A DNA stretch of 64,000 nt from Acidocella sp. (GTDB taxonomy: Bacteria > Pseudomonadota > Alphaproteobacteria > Acetobacterales > Acetobacteraceae). A program made the translations under genes and the position numbers. Location of the stretch: assembly GCA_027308685.1 (NCBI GenBank), contig DAIDEE010000006.1, forward strand, positions 156,628 through 220,627. Reading direction: 5' to 3'. The notes beneath the pieces are model-generated. The model saw only the letters and a list, made by a program, of their open reading frames with translations. It ran no database searches and was not told the DNA's origin. Shown piece after piece: positions 1 through 8,887 of the stretch; the first letter of the stretch is position 1, and every line of letters begins with the position of its first letter.

Positions 1-1270
1 CCGCATCGATCACCGCCGGTGAAATCCGCCCGGCCACTTCAGGGTCGGCCAGCAAATTGTCCCGGAAATCCTTGGCGTCGGGCTGGCCGAGTTTGGTCCA
101 GGTGGCCATAGCGTTCCGCTGCACAATTTTGTAGGAATCTTCACGCAAAATTCCCGCCTTGGTCAGCGCCAGCAATACTTCGCCGGAATGCACCACCCCG
201 CCCAGGCTCTCCAAATTCGCCAGCATCTGGTCTGGGTAGATGGTCAGCTTATCGATCATCCCGGCCAGCCGGAACAGGGCAAAATCCAGCGTCACCGTAG
301 CATCGGGGCCAATTCCGCGTTCAACGGAGGAATGGCTGATATCGCGCTCATGCCACAGCGTCACATTCTCCATCGCGGGCACCACCGCGCTGCGCACCAG
401 CCGGGCGAGGCCGGTAAGGTTTTCCGACAGCACCGGGTTGCGCTTATGTGGCATGGCGGACGAGCCCTTTTGTCCGGCATGGAAAAACTCCTCGGCTTCG
501 CGCACTTCCGAGCGCTGCAAATGCCGCACTTCGGTCGCCAACCGCTCAACCCCGCAGGCAATCACGCCCAAGGTGGCAAAAAATGCCGCATGGCGGTCAC
601 GCGGGATCACCTGGGTAGAAATCGGTTCGTTGACGAGGCCCAGCTTGCTCGCCACATAATCTTCAACCCGCGGGTCCACATGCGCGAACGTACCCACCGC
701 GCCGGAAATGGAGCAGGTGGCAATCTCAGCCCGTGCCGCCAGCAACCGCACCCGGTTGCGGGCAAATTCGGCATAATGGCCGGCCATTTTCAGCCCAAAA
801 CTTGTTGGCTCGGCGTGTATCCCGTGGCTGCGGCCAATGGTGATGGTGTGCTTATGCTCAATTGCCCGCTTCTTCAGTGCTGCCAGCACATCGTCAATAT
901 CGGCCAGCAGCAAATCCGCCGCCTGGGTAAGCTGTACGGCCAGGCAGGTATCCAGCACGTCTGATGAAGTGAGCCCCTGATGCACAAACCGGCTGTCCGC
1001 GCCGATGCCTTCGGCTAGCCAGGTTAGGAAGGCAATCACGTCATGGCGGGTTTCACGCTCGATCTCGTCAATCCGCTCGATGTCAGCCGGCCCGATGGAG
1101 GCCAGCTTGGCACCGCCCAGCTTGCGGATATTGGCAGCGGCCTCGGTGGGCACTGTACCCACAAGCGCCATGCCCTCGGCGGCCAGGGCCTCGATTTCAA
1201 ACCAAATCCGGTAGCGGTTTTCCGGTGACCAGATGGCTGCGGCCTGCGGCCGTGTATAACGTGGGATCAT
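1..1270 (-). CDS. purB: Adenylosuccinate lyase, 3'-truncated by the window edge
   Basis: PurB acts twice in purine synthesis: it releases fumarate from SAICAR and from adenylosuccinate. About 423 codons read from the ATG at 1270 to the window edge without a stop, so only the extreme C-terminus is missing. Visible family motifs are a SHGIHAEPTSFG histidine segment, TSSDVLDT near residue 90, and the fumarase/lyase superfamily signature GSSAMPHKRNP around residue 270. An AAGGAG ribosome site lies six bases before the ATG. The gene is divergent from the TerC-like gene across an 80-base gap. The motif set separates it from argininosuccinate lyase and fumarase. Confidence 0.96.
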   Translation of the reverse strand, partial: MIPRYTRPQAAAIWSPENRYRIWFEIEALAAEGMALVGTVPTEAAANIRKLGGAKLASIGPADIERIDEIERETRHDVIAFLTWLAEGIGADSRFVHQGLTSSDVLDTCLAVQLTQAADLLLADIDDVLAALKKRAIEHKHTITIGRSHGIHAEPTSFGLKMAGHYAEFARNRVRLLAARAEIATCSISGAVGTFAHVDPRVEDYVASKLGLVNEPISTQVIPRDRHAAFFATLGVIACGVERLATEVRHLQRSEVREAEEFFHAGQKGSSAMPHKRNPVLSENLTGLARLVRSAVVPAMENVTLWHERDISHSSVERGIGPDATVTLDFALFRLAGMIDKLTIYPDQMLANLESLGGVVHSGEVLLALTKAGILREDSYKIVQRNAMATWTKLGQPDAKDFRDNLLADPEVAGRISPAVIDA

Positions 1271-1350
1271 GACAACTCCTTGAGCTTTGCGCCGGGGTAA
1301 GCCGCCCCGCGGGCGTTGACAAGCGGGGCTTGCGCAAGCCACCAGAGTAG

Positions 1351-1956
1351 ATGGATTTAGCCCAGGTCTCCGTTTTACTGCCCATCCTGCTGCAGGTCCT
1401 CCTCATCGACCTTGTGCTGGCAGGCGATAACGCCGTGGTGATCGGCCTCGCGGTCAACGGCCTCCCGAAAGCCCAGCGCCGCCGTGCCATTTTAGCGGGT
1501 ATCGCGGGGGCCACCGTTATCCGCATCCTGTTTGCCCTCGTGGCGGTTAAAATGCTGGCGATCATCGGCCTCACCCTGGCAGGGGGCATTTTGCTGCTCT
1601 GGGTGGTTTGGAAGTCCGCTCGCGAGTTCAAACAGGCTGAAACCATCCACCACGCGCCCCCCAAGGCCGGGCGGCTGCGCGGCGCTATCACCCGCATCAT
1701 CATCGCGGATGTCTCGATGAGCCTCGATAATGTGCTGGCCGTGGCCGGCGCCGCGCATGGCCACCCGGCCTTGCTGGTCATCGGTTTGATCGTCTCGGTC
1801 GCCTTAATGGGGTTTGCCGCCACCCTGGTTGCGCGATTATTGCAACGATTCCGCTGGTTGACCTGGGTTGGGCTCGCAATCGTCCTATATGTATCTGTAA
1901 CCATGATCTACCAAGGCTCCTTCGAGGTCCTCCACCACGCCCTGTTGCCGGCATGA
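1351..1956 (+). CDS. TerC/YjbE-family integral membrane protein
   Basis: This 201-residue protein is almost entirely hydrophobic, with about six membrane segments. It carries the two acidic motifs of the TerC family: LAGDNAVVIGLA near residue 25 and SMSLDNVLAV near residue 115, each an Asp-Asn pair inside a membrane helix. The YjbE subgroup is annotated as putative metal (manganese or tellurium-linked) transport, and its substrate here is unknown. Its stop overlaps the start of the downstream STAS-MlaE gene by four bases (ATGA), so it probably belongs to the same transcript as the lipid transport operon. No convincing ribosome site precedes the ATG. Confidence 0.85.
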   Translation: MDLAQVSVLLPILLQVLLIDLVLAGDNAVVIGLAVNGLPKAQRRRAILAGIAGATVIRILFALVAVKMLAIIGLTLAGGILLLWVVWKSAREFKQAETIHHAPPKAGRLRGAITRIIIADVSMSLDNVLAVAGAAHGHPALLVIGLIVSVALMGFAATLVARLLQRFRWLTWVGLAIVLYVSVTMIYQGSFEVLHHALLPA

Positions 1957-3053
1957 GCAATGCCGTGCTGCGTCAGGACGGCGATGTTCTGGCGTTCTCG
2001 GGCGATCTGGTGGCGAAGAATGTGGGTGGCATCTGGAAATCATCGATCGCCGCCGCCAAGCGGGCTCAGGCCGACGTCCTCAGCGTTGATATTTCGGCTT
2101 GCCCAATGATCGACACCGCCGGTGCAACCCTGCTGCTCACAATGGAGCAGGCGCACGGCGGGGAAATGCAACTGCAAGGGGCTGAGACGCAAGGTGTGGC
2201 GCTGATTGCGCAATTGCGTAAAATTATTCCGCCACCACTTACCTCTCAGGAGGATCAACGCGCTGCCCGTGAAGCTGTGCACGAATCGCGGGCGCCGACA
2301 GCCCTGGAAAACCTTAAAATCCGGATTGCGTTTTTTGGTGAAACCATCGTTGCCCTGATGGTATTGCCAGCGAAACTGCGGTTTTTGCGTGGCTCAGACT
2401 TTGCTCACATCGCCGATAATGCGGGCCTGAAAGCCTTGCCGTTGGTGGTGATGCTGGGATTCCTGATCGGGATGATTCTGGCCTTCCAATCTGCCATCCC
2501 GATGCAGCAATTCGGCGCCGATTTATACGTGGCGGATCTGGTGGCGCTATCTTTGTTTCGTGAGCTTGGCCCGCTGCTGGTGTCGGTGATTCTGGCTGGC
2601 CGTACCGGTTCGGCGTTCGCAGCGGAACTCGGCACCATGCAGGTGAATGAGGAAATCGCTGCCCTCACCACCATGGGGATCGACCCTGAAACAATGCTGG
2701 TGCTGCCGCGTGTGGCCGCTGCCGTACTGGTGATGCCAGCCTTGGTGGTGGCGATGGATGTCTCGGGGCTCATCGGCATGGGTGTGGTGCTGATGGCATT
2801 TGGGTTCCCCGCATCTGCGATCATCGGGCAGATTACGTTCGCTGCCGGGCCATCGGATTTTCTGCTGGGCCTGTGCAAGGCCATGGTCTTCGCTGCCGCC
2901 GTCGCCATGATCGGCTGCCGCTCCGGCTTGACCGCTGGCAATGGCCCACGCGCGGTGGGTGAGGCCGCCACTTCGGCGGTGGTGGGCGGCATTGTGGCCA
3001 CGGTGCTGCTTGATGGTTTGTTTGCCGTGCTGTTTTACCGGTTGGGCCTGTAA
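1953..3053 (+). CDS. mlaE: MlaE-type lipid ABC permease with N-terminal STAS domain
   Basis: This is the inner-membrane permease of an Mla-type system that moves phospholipid between the two membranes. Residues 1 to about 100 form a STAS domain (VDISACPMIDTAGATLLLT motif), the role played by separate MlaB in E. coli. Residues from about 110 to 366 are the MlaE domain, with several membrane helices and a typical RELGPLLVSVILAGRTGSAFAAE segment split over 2530-2640. The one-base overlap with mlaF at 3053 indicates coupling. The STAS fusion is seen in other proteobacteria, so it is not unique, but it removes the need for a separate mlaB. No mlaC is visible nearby. Confidence 0.92.
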   Translation: MSNAVLRQDGDVLAFSGDLVAKNVGGIWKSSIAAAKRAQADVLSVDISACPMIDTAGATLLLTMEQAHGGEMQLQGAETQGVALIAQLRKIIPPPLTSQEDQRAAREAVHESRAPTALENLKIRIAFFGETIVALMVLPAKLRFLRGSDFAHIADNAGLKALPLVVMLGFLIGMILAFQSAIPMQQFGADLYVADLVALSLFRELGPLLVSVILAGRTGSAFAAELGTMQVNEEIAALTTMGIDPETMLVLPRVAAAVLVMPALVVAMDVSGLIGMGVVLMAFGFPASAIIGQITFAAGPSDFLLGLCKAMVFAAAVAMIGCRSGLTAGNGPRAVGEAATSAVVGGIVATVLLDGLFAVLFYRLGL

Positions 3054-3787
3054 TGACCAGCATCATTCAGGTTGATGATGTTGCCCAAAGCTTCGGTGAC
3101 CGGGTAATTTTTAAAAATGTCAGTTTTTCTGTGGAAGAGCGAGAAGTTTTCGTCATCCTTGGTGGCTCAGGCTGCGGTAAATCAACCCTGCTCAAACAAA
3201 TGATCGGCCTGCTCCCCCCAACAGCGGGTCGTATCAATATTTGCGGTAACGATGTCGCTACTGAAACTGAAGCAGTCCGGCGCAATATTGGTGTGATGTT
3301 TCAATCAGGCGCTTTATTCGGTTCAATGAATTTGCTCGACAATGTCACATTGGCGATGGCCGTATTCACCGACCTGCCGGCCTCAGCACGTAATGAGATT
3401 GCCCGGATGAAACTTGCGATGGTGGGGTTGGCCGATGCGGCTTTTCGCCTGCCCGCTGAAATTTCAGGCGGCATGGCCAAACGCGCCGCCATCGCCCGCG
3501 CCCTGGCGCTCGACCCGCCGGTGTTGTTTCTCGATGAACCTTCCGCCGGATTAGACCCGATCACGTCCGCGGGCCTTGATGAGTTGATCCTCGAGTTGCG
3601 CGACACACTGGGTGCAACTTTTGTGGTAGTCACGCATGAACTGCAATCAATTCTCGCCATATCCGATCGTTGCGTGATGCTGGACCGCGAGGCCCAAGGA
3701 ATGATCGCGATGGGCAAACCGCAAGACCTACAGGCCCACTCCGATGTAAAAATGGTACAGGCGTTTTTTAACCGGGAGAGTGTGTGA
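3053..3787 (+). CDS. mlaF: Mla-type lipid ABC transporter ATP-binding protein
   Basis: This 244-residue ABC ATPase powers the MlaE permease. Visible elements in order are Walker A GGSGCGKST near residue 38, the Q-loop (MFQSGALFGSMN), the signature EISGGMAKRAAIARALA, Walker B VLFLDEP and the H-loop VTHE. The modified signature SGGMAKR, in place of SGGQ, is characteristic of the MlaF family. The ATG overlaps the last base of the mlaE stop, and its own stop overlaps the mlaD start region. The order mlaE-mlaF-mlaD is the canonical one. Confidence 0.94.
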   Translation: MTSIIQVDDVAQSFGDRVIFKNVSFSVEEREVFVILGGSGCGKSTLLKQMIGLLPPTAGRINICGNDVATETEAVRRNIGVMFQSGALFGSMNLLDNVTLAMAVFTDLPASARNEIARMKLAMVGLADAAFRLPAEISGGMAKRAAIARALALDPPVLFLDEPSAGLDPITSAGLDELILELRDTLGATFVVVTHELQSILAISDRCVMLDREAQGMIAMGKPQDLQAHSDVKMVQAFFNRESV

Positions 3788-4779
3788 TGGATCATAAACG
3801 AGCCGCATTCCGGGTCGGGCTATTCACGCTGGCGGGCATCGCATCGCTCCTGGCGTTGGTGTTTTTTCTCTCGGGTTCAGCCTTGCATCCCGGTATTCCG
3901 TTCGAGACCTATTTTCAGGAATCCGTGCAGGGGCTGGACGTTGGTACCGAAGTGAAGTTTCGTGGTGTGACCATCGGCAAGGTCACTGATGTCGGGTTGG
4001 TGACGGCTGAATATCCGCCAGCGAACATCAAGGATGAGAACGAAAAGGTTTATCAGCTAGTGGTTGTGCGGTTCCGTGTGGACCCGAAAAAACTTGGCCA
4101 CGTCGATGATATTCAACAAGCCGTCAACCGTGGCCTGCGAGTTCAAATTGCACCGCAGGGCATTACCGGGCTGGCTTATGTGGAGTTGAGCTTTGTGAAT
4201 CCGCAGCAATATCCGGTTACGCCGGTTCCATGGACACCTGATAGTACGGTCATTCCCTCAATGCCAAGCACACTTACCCAGGTACAGGATGCGATCGAAA
4301 ATCTGATGACATCATTAAGCAAGGTAGATGCTGGAAAAATTGTGACGCAGTTTAGTGATTTACTCGCATCGCTAGACCACGAGGTCACCACCGGCGATGC
4401 GCATCAGGCCATCGCCAATGCCAATATATTACTTAATAATTTGAACATTGCGGTTAGCAAGGCCGATTTACCTGCGACGTCGGCGTCCATCCGCAACTTG
4501 GCAGGTGGGCCGCAGACGACTCAAATCCTCGTACAACTCAACCAAACTACTGCACAACTCAGCAAGGTCAGCGCTGAGCTTCCTGCTTTGGTGGCGCAGA
4601 GCCAGGCCACCATCAATCAGGCTGATGAAACCACCGCCGATCTGCAAGCCTCACTTGGCCCGATTTTGCAGGATTTGAAAACCACCACCGCCAATTTGCG
4701 TGAACTTACCGACAGCCTGAAGCACAACCCTGCGCAGGTGCTTGATGGCGCTGCCCCCCCGCCGGAAGGAGATCACTGA
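3787..4779 (+). CDS. mlaD: MCE-domain lipid-binding protein MlaD
   Basis: This is the periplasmic MCE-domain subunit that forms a lipid-conducting ring on MlaE. A single N-terminal anchor (about residues 8-28, AGIASLLALVFFLSG) is followed by one MCE domain (about residues 38-125, including GLDVGTEVKFRGVTIGKVTDVG). A long, helical, Ser/Thr/Gln-rich C-terminal region follows. At about 330 residues it is longer than E. coli MlaD (183), which suggests an extended coiled tail of the kind seen in PqiB/YebT-like proteins. The ATG at 3787 is preferred over the GTG three bases upstream because it follows the mlaF stop directly. Confidence 0.9.
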   Translation: MDHKRAAFRVGLFTLAGIASLLALVFFLSGSALHPGIPFETYFQESVQGLDVGTEVKFRGVTIGKVTDVGLVTAEYPPANIKDENEKVYQLVVVRFRVDPKKLGHVDDIQQAVNRGLRVQIAPQGITGLAYVELSFVNPQQYPVTPVPWTPDSTVIPSMPSTLTQVQDAIENLMTSLSKVDAGKIVTQFSDLLASLDHEVTTGDAHQAIANANILLNNLNIAVSKADLPATSASIRNLAGGPQTTQILVQLNQTTAQLSKVSAELPALVAQSQATINQADETTADLQASLGPILQDLKTTTANLRELTDSLKHNPAQVLDGAAPPPEGDH

Positions 4780-5384
4780 TGCAACGCCGCCTGATACTCA
4801 CAGCAACTCTGTGGCTGGCCGGATGTGGCTCACTGTTACCAGCTCAAAAATACGTGCCGCAAGTGAACTGGCCATTGCAGCCCGCGCCACCCATATTAAA
4901 TTCGCCAAACCCGAACGGGCCGGTTCTTTTGGTGCGCGACCTTGCCGCAGGCCCTGGTCTGCAGGAGCAGGGGTTACAAACATTACGCTCTGATGGCAGT
5001 TTGGATATAGCCTATTACAACCGCTGGGCCGTGGCGCCGGCTGATGCTGCCACCGCCGCCTTGACCGCTTGGGCTGAGGCGAGTGGCATATTTTCGGCCG
5101 TGGTGAACACCGGCACACGTTTAACCCCGAAGTTGATTGTTGAAGGCGAATTCACGGAGTTTGTTGCCGACCTCGCAAACGGTCAGGCGCGGGCCGTGTT
5201 AACGTTGGTGGTCATAGCCAATAGTGACAGCCTCATCGCGAAGTCCCGCCCGCTCACGCAGCAACGCATCATCGGCACAGCACCACTGCACGGTACTGAT
5301 GCGCCAGCGGAGGTTATGGCACTGCAGGCAGCATTGGCAAATGCCCTTACCCAGGCTGTGGGCTTGCTGACGCGGTTGGCTTGA
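4779..5384 (+). CDS. ABC-type transport auxiliary lipoprotein (PqiC/YmbA-like)
   Basis: The protein has 201 residues with a signal peptide ending in a lipobox (LAGC, Cys near residue 16), so it should be a lipidated periplasm-facing outer- or inner-membrane protein. The remainder fits the ABC_trans_aux (DUF330) family: LLVRDLAAGPGLQEQGLQ, then YYNRWAVAPADAAT, the usual strand pattern of PqiC-type subunits. The one-base overlap with mlaD places it as the last gene of the lipid-transport operon. It probably docks the MCE tunnel to the outer membrane, as inferred from PqiC. No symbol is assigned because PqiC and YmbA cannot be separated by eye. Confidence 0.82.
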   Translation: MQRRLILTATLWLAGCGSLLPAQKYVPQVNWPLQPAPPILNSPNPNGPVLLVRDLAAGPGLQEQGLQTLRSDGSLDIAYYNRWAVAPADAATAALTAWAEASGIFSAVVNTGTRLTPKLIVEGEFTEFVADLANGQARAVLTLVVIANSDSLIAKSRPLTQQRIIGTAPLHGTDAPAEVMALQAALANALTQAVGLLTRLA

Positions 5385-5401
5385 CGAGCCCGATCAAGCC
5401 A

Positions 5402-5569
5402 CTACCGCCGCGCGAGATACGCGGCACCGCTCAGCAGGCTGACCGGCAACACCGCGCCCGCCAGAATCGCTGCCGGTGTGTGCAACAAGGCCCCCGCTAC
5501 AAAAATGCAAATCCCCGCAACACCTAGCGTGTATTTGTCACCGAACAATGTTTTGATAAAACCCTGCAT
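5402..5569 (-). CDS. Small membrane protein (55 residues), last gene of the iron-type operon
   Basis: A complete frame runs from the ATG at 5569 to a TAG at 5402-5404. It begins MQGFIKTLFGDKYTLGVAG and ends LSGAAYLARR. The middle holds a hydrophobic stretch (GICIFVAGALLHTPAAILAGAVLP, split over residues 19-42) long enough for one or two membrane passes. Its ATG overlaps the TAA stop of the upstream ExxE permease (TAATG), and codon use looks coding. I recognise no family. Position and coupling suggest a small accessory subunit of the permease, which is inference. Confidence 0.6.
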   Translation of the reverse strand: MQGFIKTLFGDKYTLGVAGICIFVAGALLHTPAAILAGAVLPVSLLSGAAYLARR

Positions 5570-6285
5570 TATGCCACTCCCGATGCGGCAGATTTAAAAC
5601 TATAGAGCCGGATAAGCGCGAGGCCTCCAAGCACGTAAAACCCGAATAACACCAGTAAGGTAGCATCCCCGAGCGGCCATTTATAGCCGAGTGATTCTAA
5701 TATCCAAAACGTACCAAAGCTCAAAATACCCGAACCTACAGTAAATTTAATGGTATTTTCAGGAACTTTCGCAAGTGGTTTGCGTGCCAGTATGCCTGCG
5801 ACGCACACCACGATCAAAGCAACCGCAGCGGCAGCGGAGGCCGCCAGCGTATGATGTGTTTGCACGCCCAATGCCACCACGATCAGCCAAACCTCAAGCC
5901 CTTCAAGGAGCGTTCCATTGAACGCAATCCACCAGGCAGCGCGCGCCTCATGAATATCGGCACGAGCACGTAACCCCGCAAATTCGGCATCTTCATCATG
6001 GAGTTTTTTCAATCCGGCGCCACGGGCAATGGCTTTGCCTAACCAGCGAACACCGAACAAGGTGAGAAATACCCCGATAATAAACTGCAAGATTGTAAGG
6101 TCGTGAATCATGGTGAGGATCAAGCTGCCAATGGTGGTCAGTACCGCAAGAAACAGCAACGCTGAGCCAGCTGCCCCCAATGCTCGCGGCCAGCCAATGG
6201 AGAGTGCCACGGCAAGCACGATCGTATAAGCCTCCACCCATTCAACGGTAGCGGTTAGATAAGTTGCAATCAGGGCGCCCATCAT
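5569..6285 (-). CDS. FTR1/COG4280-like membrane permease with two ExxE motifs
   Basis: This 238-residue protein has about seven membrane segments. Two acidic motifs sit at the starts of helices: E15-W-V-E18 (TVEWVEAYTIV) and E128-G-L-E131 (LLEGLEVWLIVVALG). Paired RExxE/ExxE motifs are the iron-binding signature of Ftr1/EfeU permeases, and the overall pattern matches the COG4280 membrane family. A charged loop (residues about 82-112, HDEDAEF) separates the two halves. It overlaps the upstream ABC ATPase gene by four bases. Being coupled to an iron-type ABC importer supports a role in metal uptake, but the substrate is not shown by sequence. Confidence 0.75.
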   Translation of the reverse strand: MMGALIATYLTATVEWVEAYTIVLAVALSIGWPRALGAAGSALLFLAVLTTIGSLILTMIHDLTILQFIIGVFLTLFGVRWLGKAIARGAGLKKLHDEDAEFAGLRARADIHEARAAWWIAFNGTLLEGLEVWLIVVALGVQTHHTLAASAAAAVALIVVCVAGILARKPLAKVPENTIKFTVGSGILSFGTFWILESLGYKWPLGDATLLVLFGFYVLGGLALIRLYSFKSAASGVA

Positions 6286-7340
6286 GGGTTTTTGTCTCCA
6301 GTTTCAGGAAATAAAAATAACTTGTCGGGGTTGATATTAATATAGCCAGGGCCGGTTGGTACCACGTCTGGCTCAAAGCTGACCAGCGGACGGGGCACAC
6401 CGGCCACTAGCCAACGTACCCTGAAACGGCCAGCATCGAAATGTACTGACATGGCTTCAGCAGGAATACCAATGTTATTTGGGGCGCGCTGGATCCCGCC
6501 CTCACGCCAAAATAAGCGGACACGCGGGCTGAGGATGTTACGGTCAACGGGGATGAGCGTCCCGGCGATATCCAGGAATTTGTCGGCAGCAATCGTGGTG
6601 ACCGCTATGGACACGCCGCCGGCAGCCCCGGTGAAGCGCGCGATGTAGGCCGAGGCAGGCGTGCGCCATAAATCCTGCGGTGCGCCTTGCTGGCGAATAG
6701 TTCCGTGTTCCAGCACGGCCACATGGTCGGCCATATGCCAGCAGTCTTCTGGATCATGGCTGACCAGCAGTGCTGAAATTCCAGCATCGCGGACGGTTTC
6801 CAGCAGTTCCTCACGCAATTTGTCGCGGGTTTCCATATCGAGGCTGGAAAGTGGTTCATCAAGCAACAGCAAATTTGGTTTGGCGGCAAGCGCACGAGCG
6901 ATGCCGACCCGCTGTTGCTGTCCACCCGAGAGCAACGCCGGGCGGCGTTGCGCAAATGAGGCAACACCCAAGCGGTCAAGCAAGGCCATGGCGGTTTTAT
7001 CGCGGTTTCCTACATCGGCGGGTACGGCCAGCGCCACATTTTCCAGGCAGCTTAAATGTGGCCACAACGCAAATTCCTGAAATACCATGCCCAACCGGCG
7101 CTTCTCGGAGGGAATGAAAATGGCTCTCGAATCATCAACCAGGTTTCCCTGAATTTTAATCGTTCCGCTGTCCGCGCGATCAAGCCCGGCGGCCATCCGC
7201 AGCAGAGTGGTTTTGCCTGAACCAGACTCACCTGCGAGCACAAGAAATTGTCCCTGTTTGAGTTGCAGGGAAATATTTTTAAGCACCATCCGGCCACCAA
7301 GTTTGCGGCTTGCGTCGGCAATGTCGAGGCTCGGGATCAT
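6282..7340 (-). CDS. ABC transporter ATP-binding protein (FbpC/AfuC-like)
   Basis: This 352-residue ATPase carries Walker A GESGSGKTTLL (near residue 38), Q-loop VFQEFALWPHLS, signature LLSGGQQQRVGIARALA, Walker B LLLLDEPLSSLD and H-loop LVSHDPEDC. The C-terminal 110 residues form a TOBE-like extension (RLFWREGGIQRAPNN), as in Fe(III), spermidine or thiamine importer ATPases. It overlaps the permease gene upstream and the ExxE permease gene downstream by four bases each. The order substrate-binding protein, fused permease, ATPase matches Fbp/Afu/Fut iron systems, but 2-aminoethylphosphonate or other solutes remain possible. Confidence 0.88.
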   Translation of the reverse strand: MIPSLDIADASRKLGGRMVLKNISLQLKQGQFLVLAGESGSGKTTLLRMAAGLDRADSGTIKIQGNLVDDSRAIFIPSEKRRLGMVFQEFALWPHLSCLENVALAVPADVGNRDKTAMALLDRLGVASFAQRRPALLSGGQQQRVGIARALAAKPNLLLLDEPLSSLDMETRDKLREELLETVRDAGISALLVSHDPEDCWHMADHVAVLEHGTIRQQGAPQDLWRTPASAYIARFTGAAGGVSIAVTTIAADKFLDIAGTLIPVDRNILSPRVRLFWREGGIQRAPNNIGIPAEAMSVHFDAGRFRVRWLVAGVPRPLVSFEPDVVPTGPGYININPDKLFLFPETGDKNP

Positions 7341-8887
7341 GGCGTTACGGCATGTTCGGTGTGCGGGCGAGTCAATAAATGCACGAGACCTGCAAGGCCC
7401 AAAGCCAGTGCGCCCAAACTAACCATACCAAGCAACGCCATCCGGGCGGCATCGCTGTAATGTGCCATCATGTCATCGGAGACGATAGCAACACCCAAAG
7501 GCATTGCGCCTGGAACATACAGAAGTTCTGAAATCGGCAACTCATACATCACGCCGGCGACCACCAGCAGCCACGCATATAGCCCCGGTTTGGCAAGCAG
7601 GGTGGCCTGAATATCGATGAGCCGCGTGACCTGGGGTAAGGCGAAAATGCGGGCTGCTTCATCCAGTTTAGGATCAAGCTGCGCGATAGCCGTGCCCATA
7701 AGCCGGATGGCAATAGGTAGGGCTCCCGCTGCATAAGCAATAACCAACAGGAGCACGGTGCCGTACAGCGGTAGATATTGGTTGTTGAACGCAATCACGT
7801 AGCCTGCCCCCAATATCAAGCCTGGAACCGCCATATTGGCCGAAAGGAGGCCTTGCAAAATGGCCGGGAACCAGATGCTACGTCCGGCTTGCAGTTTGAG
7901 GACGATAACCCCCACCGCGAGCGCGACGCTGGCGGCAAGCATACCGTATCCCAGAGATCTTAGGACGGCGTTGTATGAATCGATCCCCGGACCATCGCTG
8001 GTCATGGCGATGGAAACTAACGCCAGCATCGGTGCGGCCACGCCGAAGCCCCAGAGCAACGTGGCGCTTGCTGTAAAAACTAAATTTTCAATACGAGTGC
8101 ACGGCCTTGGTGCGTTGCGGCGCGCCCGCCCCTGGGTCAAGGCCGCCTGGTGGCGTGCCTGCACGCTGAGTTGTATAACAGCCAACAGTCCTGCTGTGAG
8201 TATAAGCCACCAGCATAGTGCGGCGGCCCCTGCAAAATCGGTAGGTGTGGTATTGAGCCGCTGATATATAGCATAGGTAATAACAGGAAATTTGGCAGTG
8301 ATGCCCAATGTAGCGGGAATTCCGAATTCCTGCATCGTCTCAATCGCCGCGATGGTAAACGAGGCCGCCATCGCTGGAAGGGCTAAACGCAGCGTCAACC
8401 AGCGCCGACGCCAAACACTCACGCCGAGCACCAATGCCGCCTCCATCAACGACGAACTGCTTTGTGCAAACGTAGCCCTGGCCACAAAGGTCGCAAACGG
8501 AATTGACTTCAGACAATATAAAAATATCAAACCGGCAGGACCGAGAAAAGCATGGCCAAAAAAGCCATTACGGGCGAGCGGATTGGTAAAAATAACGAGC
8601 CAACCGGTGGTGAGCACATATCCGGGCGAGAGAAACAGCACCCATAGCACCAAGCCTAATGCCCGAACCACGTTACCCCGCAAGGTTTCCAGCGCATGGG
8701 CAAACAAGGCCCCCAACGGGGCGACAATCAGGCCAACAAGTAATGCCATCGCAAGTGAATCGAGGTAAGCACGGGGGTCTGCCGTGGCTGCCATATGGAC
8801 AAAAAATGGCAGGCTCAACAGCCGAGCCAGCGGATACACAAACAGTAACGCCAGCAGGCCCAACAGCAGGCCGCGCAAAATACTCAT
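7337..8887 (-). CDS. ABC transporter permease, two fused halves (FbpB-like)
   Basis: At 516 residues and about 12 membrane segments, this is a tandem-fused binding-protein-dependent permease. Each half carries an EAA-like cytoplasmic loop: FAQSSSSLMEAALVLGVSVWRR near residue 160, and LDPKLDEAARIFALPQVTRL near residue 420 (described in pieces). This double-length design is typical of Fe(III) (SfuB/FbpB) and related importers. Four-base overlaps on both sides couple it to the binding protein and the ATPase. Confidence 0.88.
   Translation of the reverse strand: MSILRGLLLGLLALLFVYPLARLLSLPFFVHMAATADPRAYLDSLAMALLVGLIVAPLGALFAHALETLRGNVVRALGLVLWVLFLSPGYVLTTGWLVIFTNPLARNGFFGHAFLGPAGLIFLYCLKSIPFATFVARATFAQSSSSLMEAALVLGVSVWRRRWLTLRLALPAMAASFTIAAIETMQEFGIPATLGITAKFPVITYAIYQRLNTTPTDFAGAAALCWWLILTAGLLAVIQLSVQARHQAALTQGRARRNAPRPCTRIENLVFTASATLLWGFGVAAPMLALVSIAMTSDGPGIDSYNAVLRSLGYGMLAASVALAVGVIVLKLQAGRSIWFPAILQGLLSANMAVPGLILGAGYVIAFNNQYLPLYGTVLLLVIAYAAGALPIAIRLMGTAIAQLDPKLDEAARIFALPQVTRLIDIQATLLAKPGLYAWLLVVAGVMYELPISELLYVPGAMPLGVAIVSDDMMAHYSDAARMALLGMVSLGALALGLAGLVHLLTRPHTEHAVTP

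Noticed and set aside
188..1228. Long plus-strand frames opposite purB
   Set aside because: They are antisense to a clearly conserved enzyme, have His/Arg/Gln-rich translations and no recognisable domain.
1316..1350. Sigma70 promoter of the TerC-like gene
   Set aside because: A perfect TTGACA is present at 1316-1321, but no acceptable -10 follows at 16-18 bases.
1197..1904. 235-residue minus-strand frame opposite the TerC-like gene
   Set aside because: It is an antisense shadow: low-complexity Ser/Arg/Thr product, and it overlaps both purB and the TerC-like gene.
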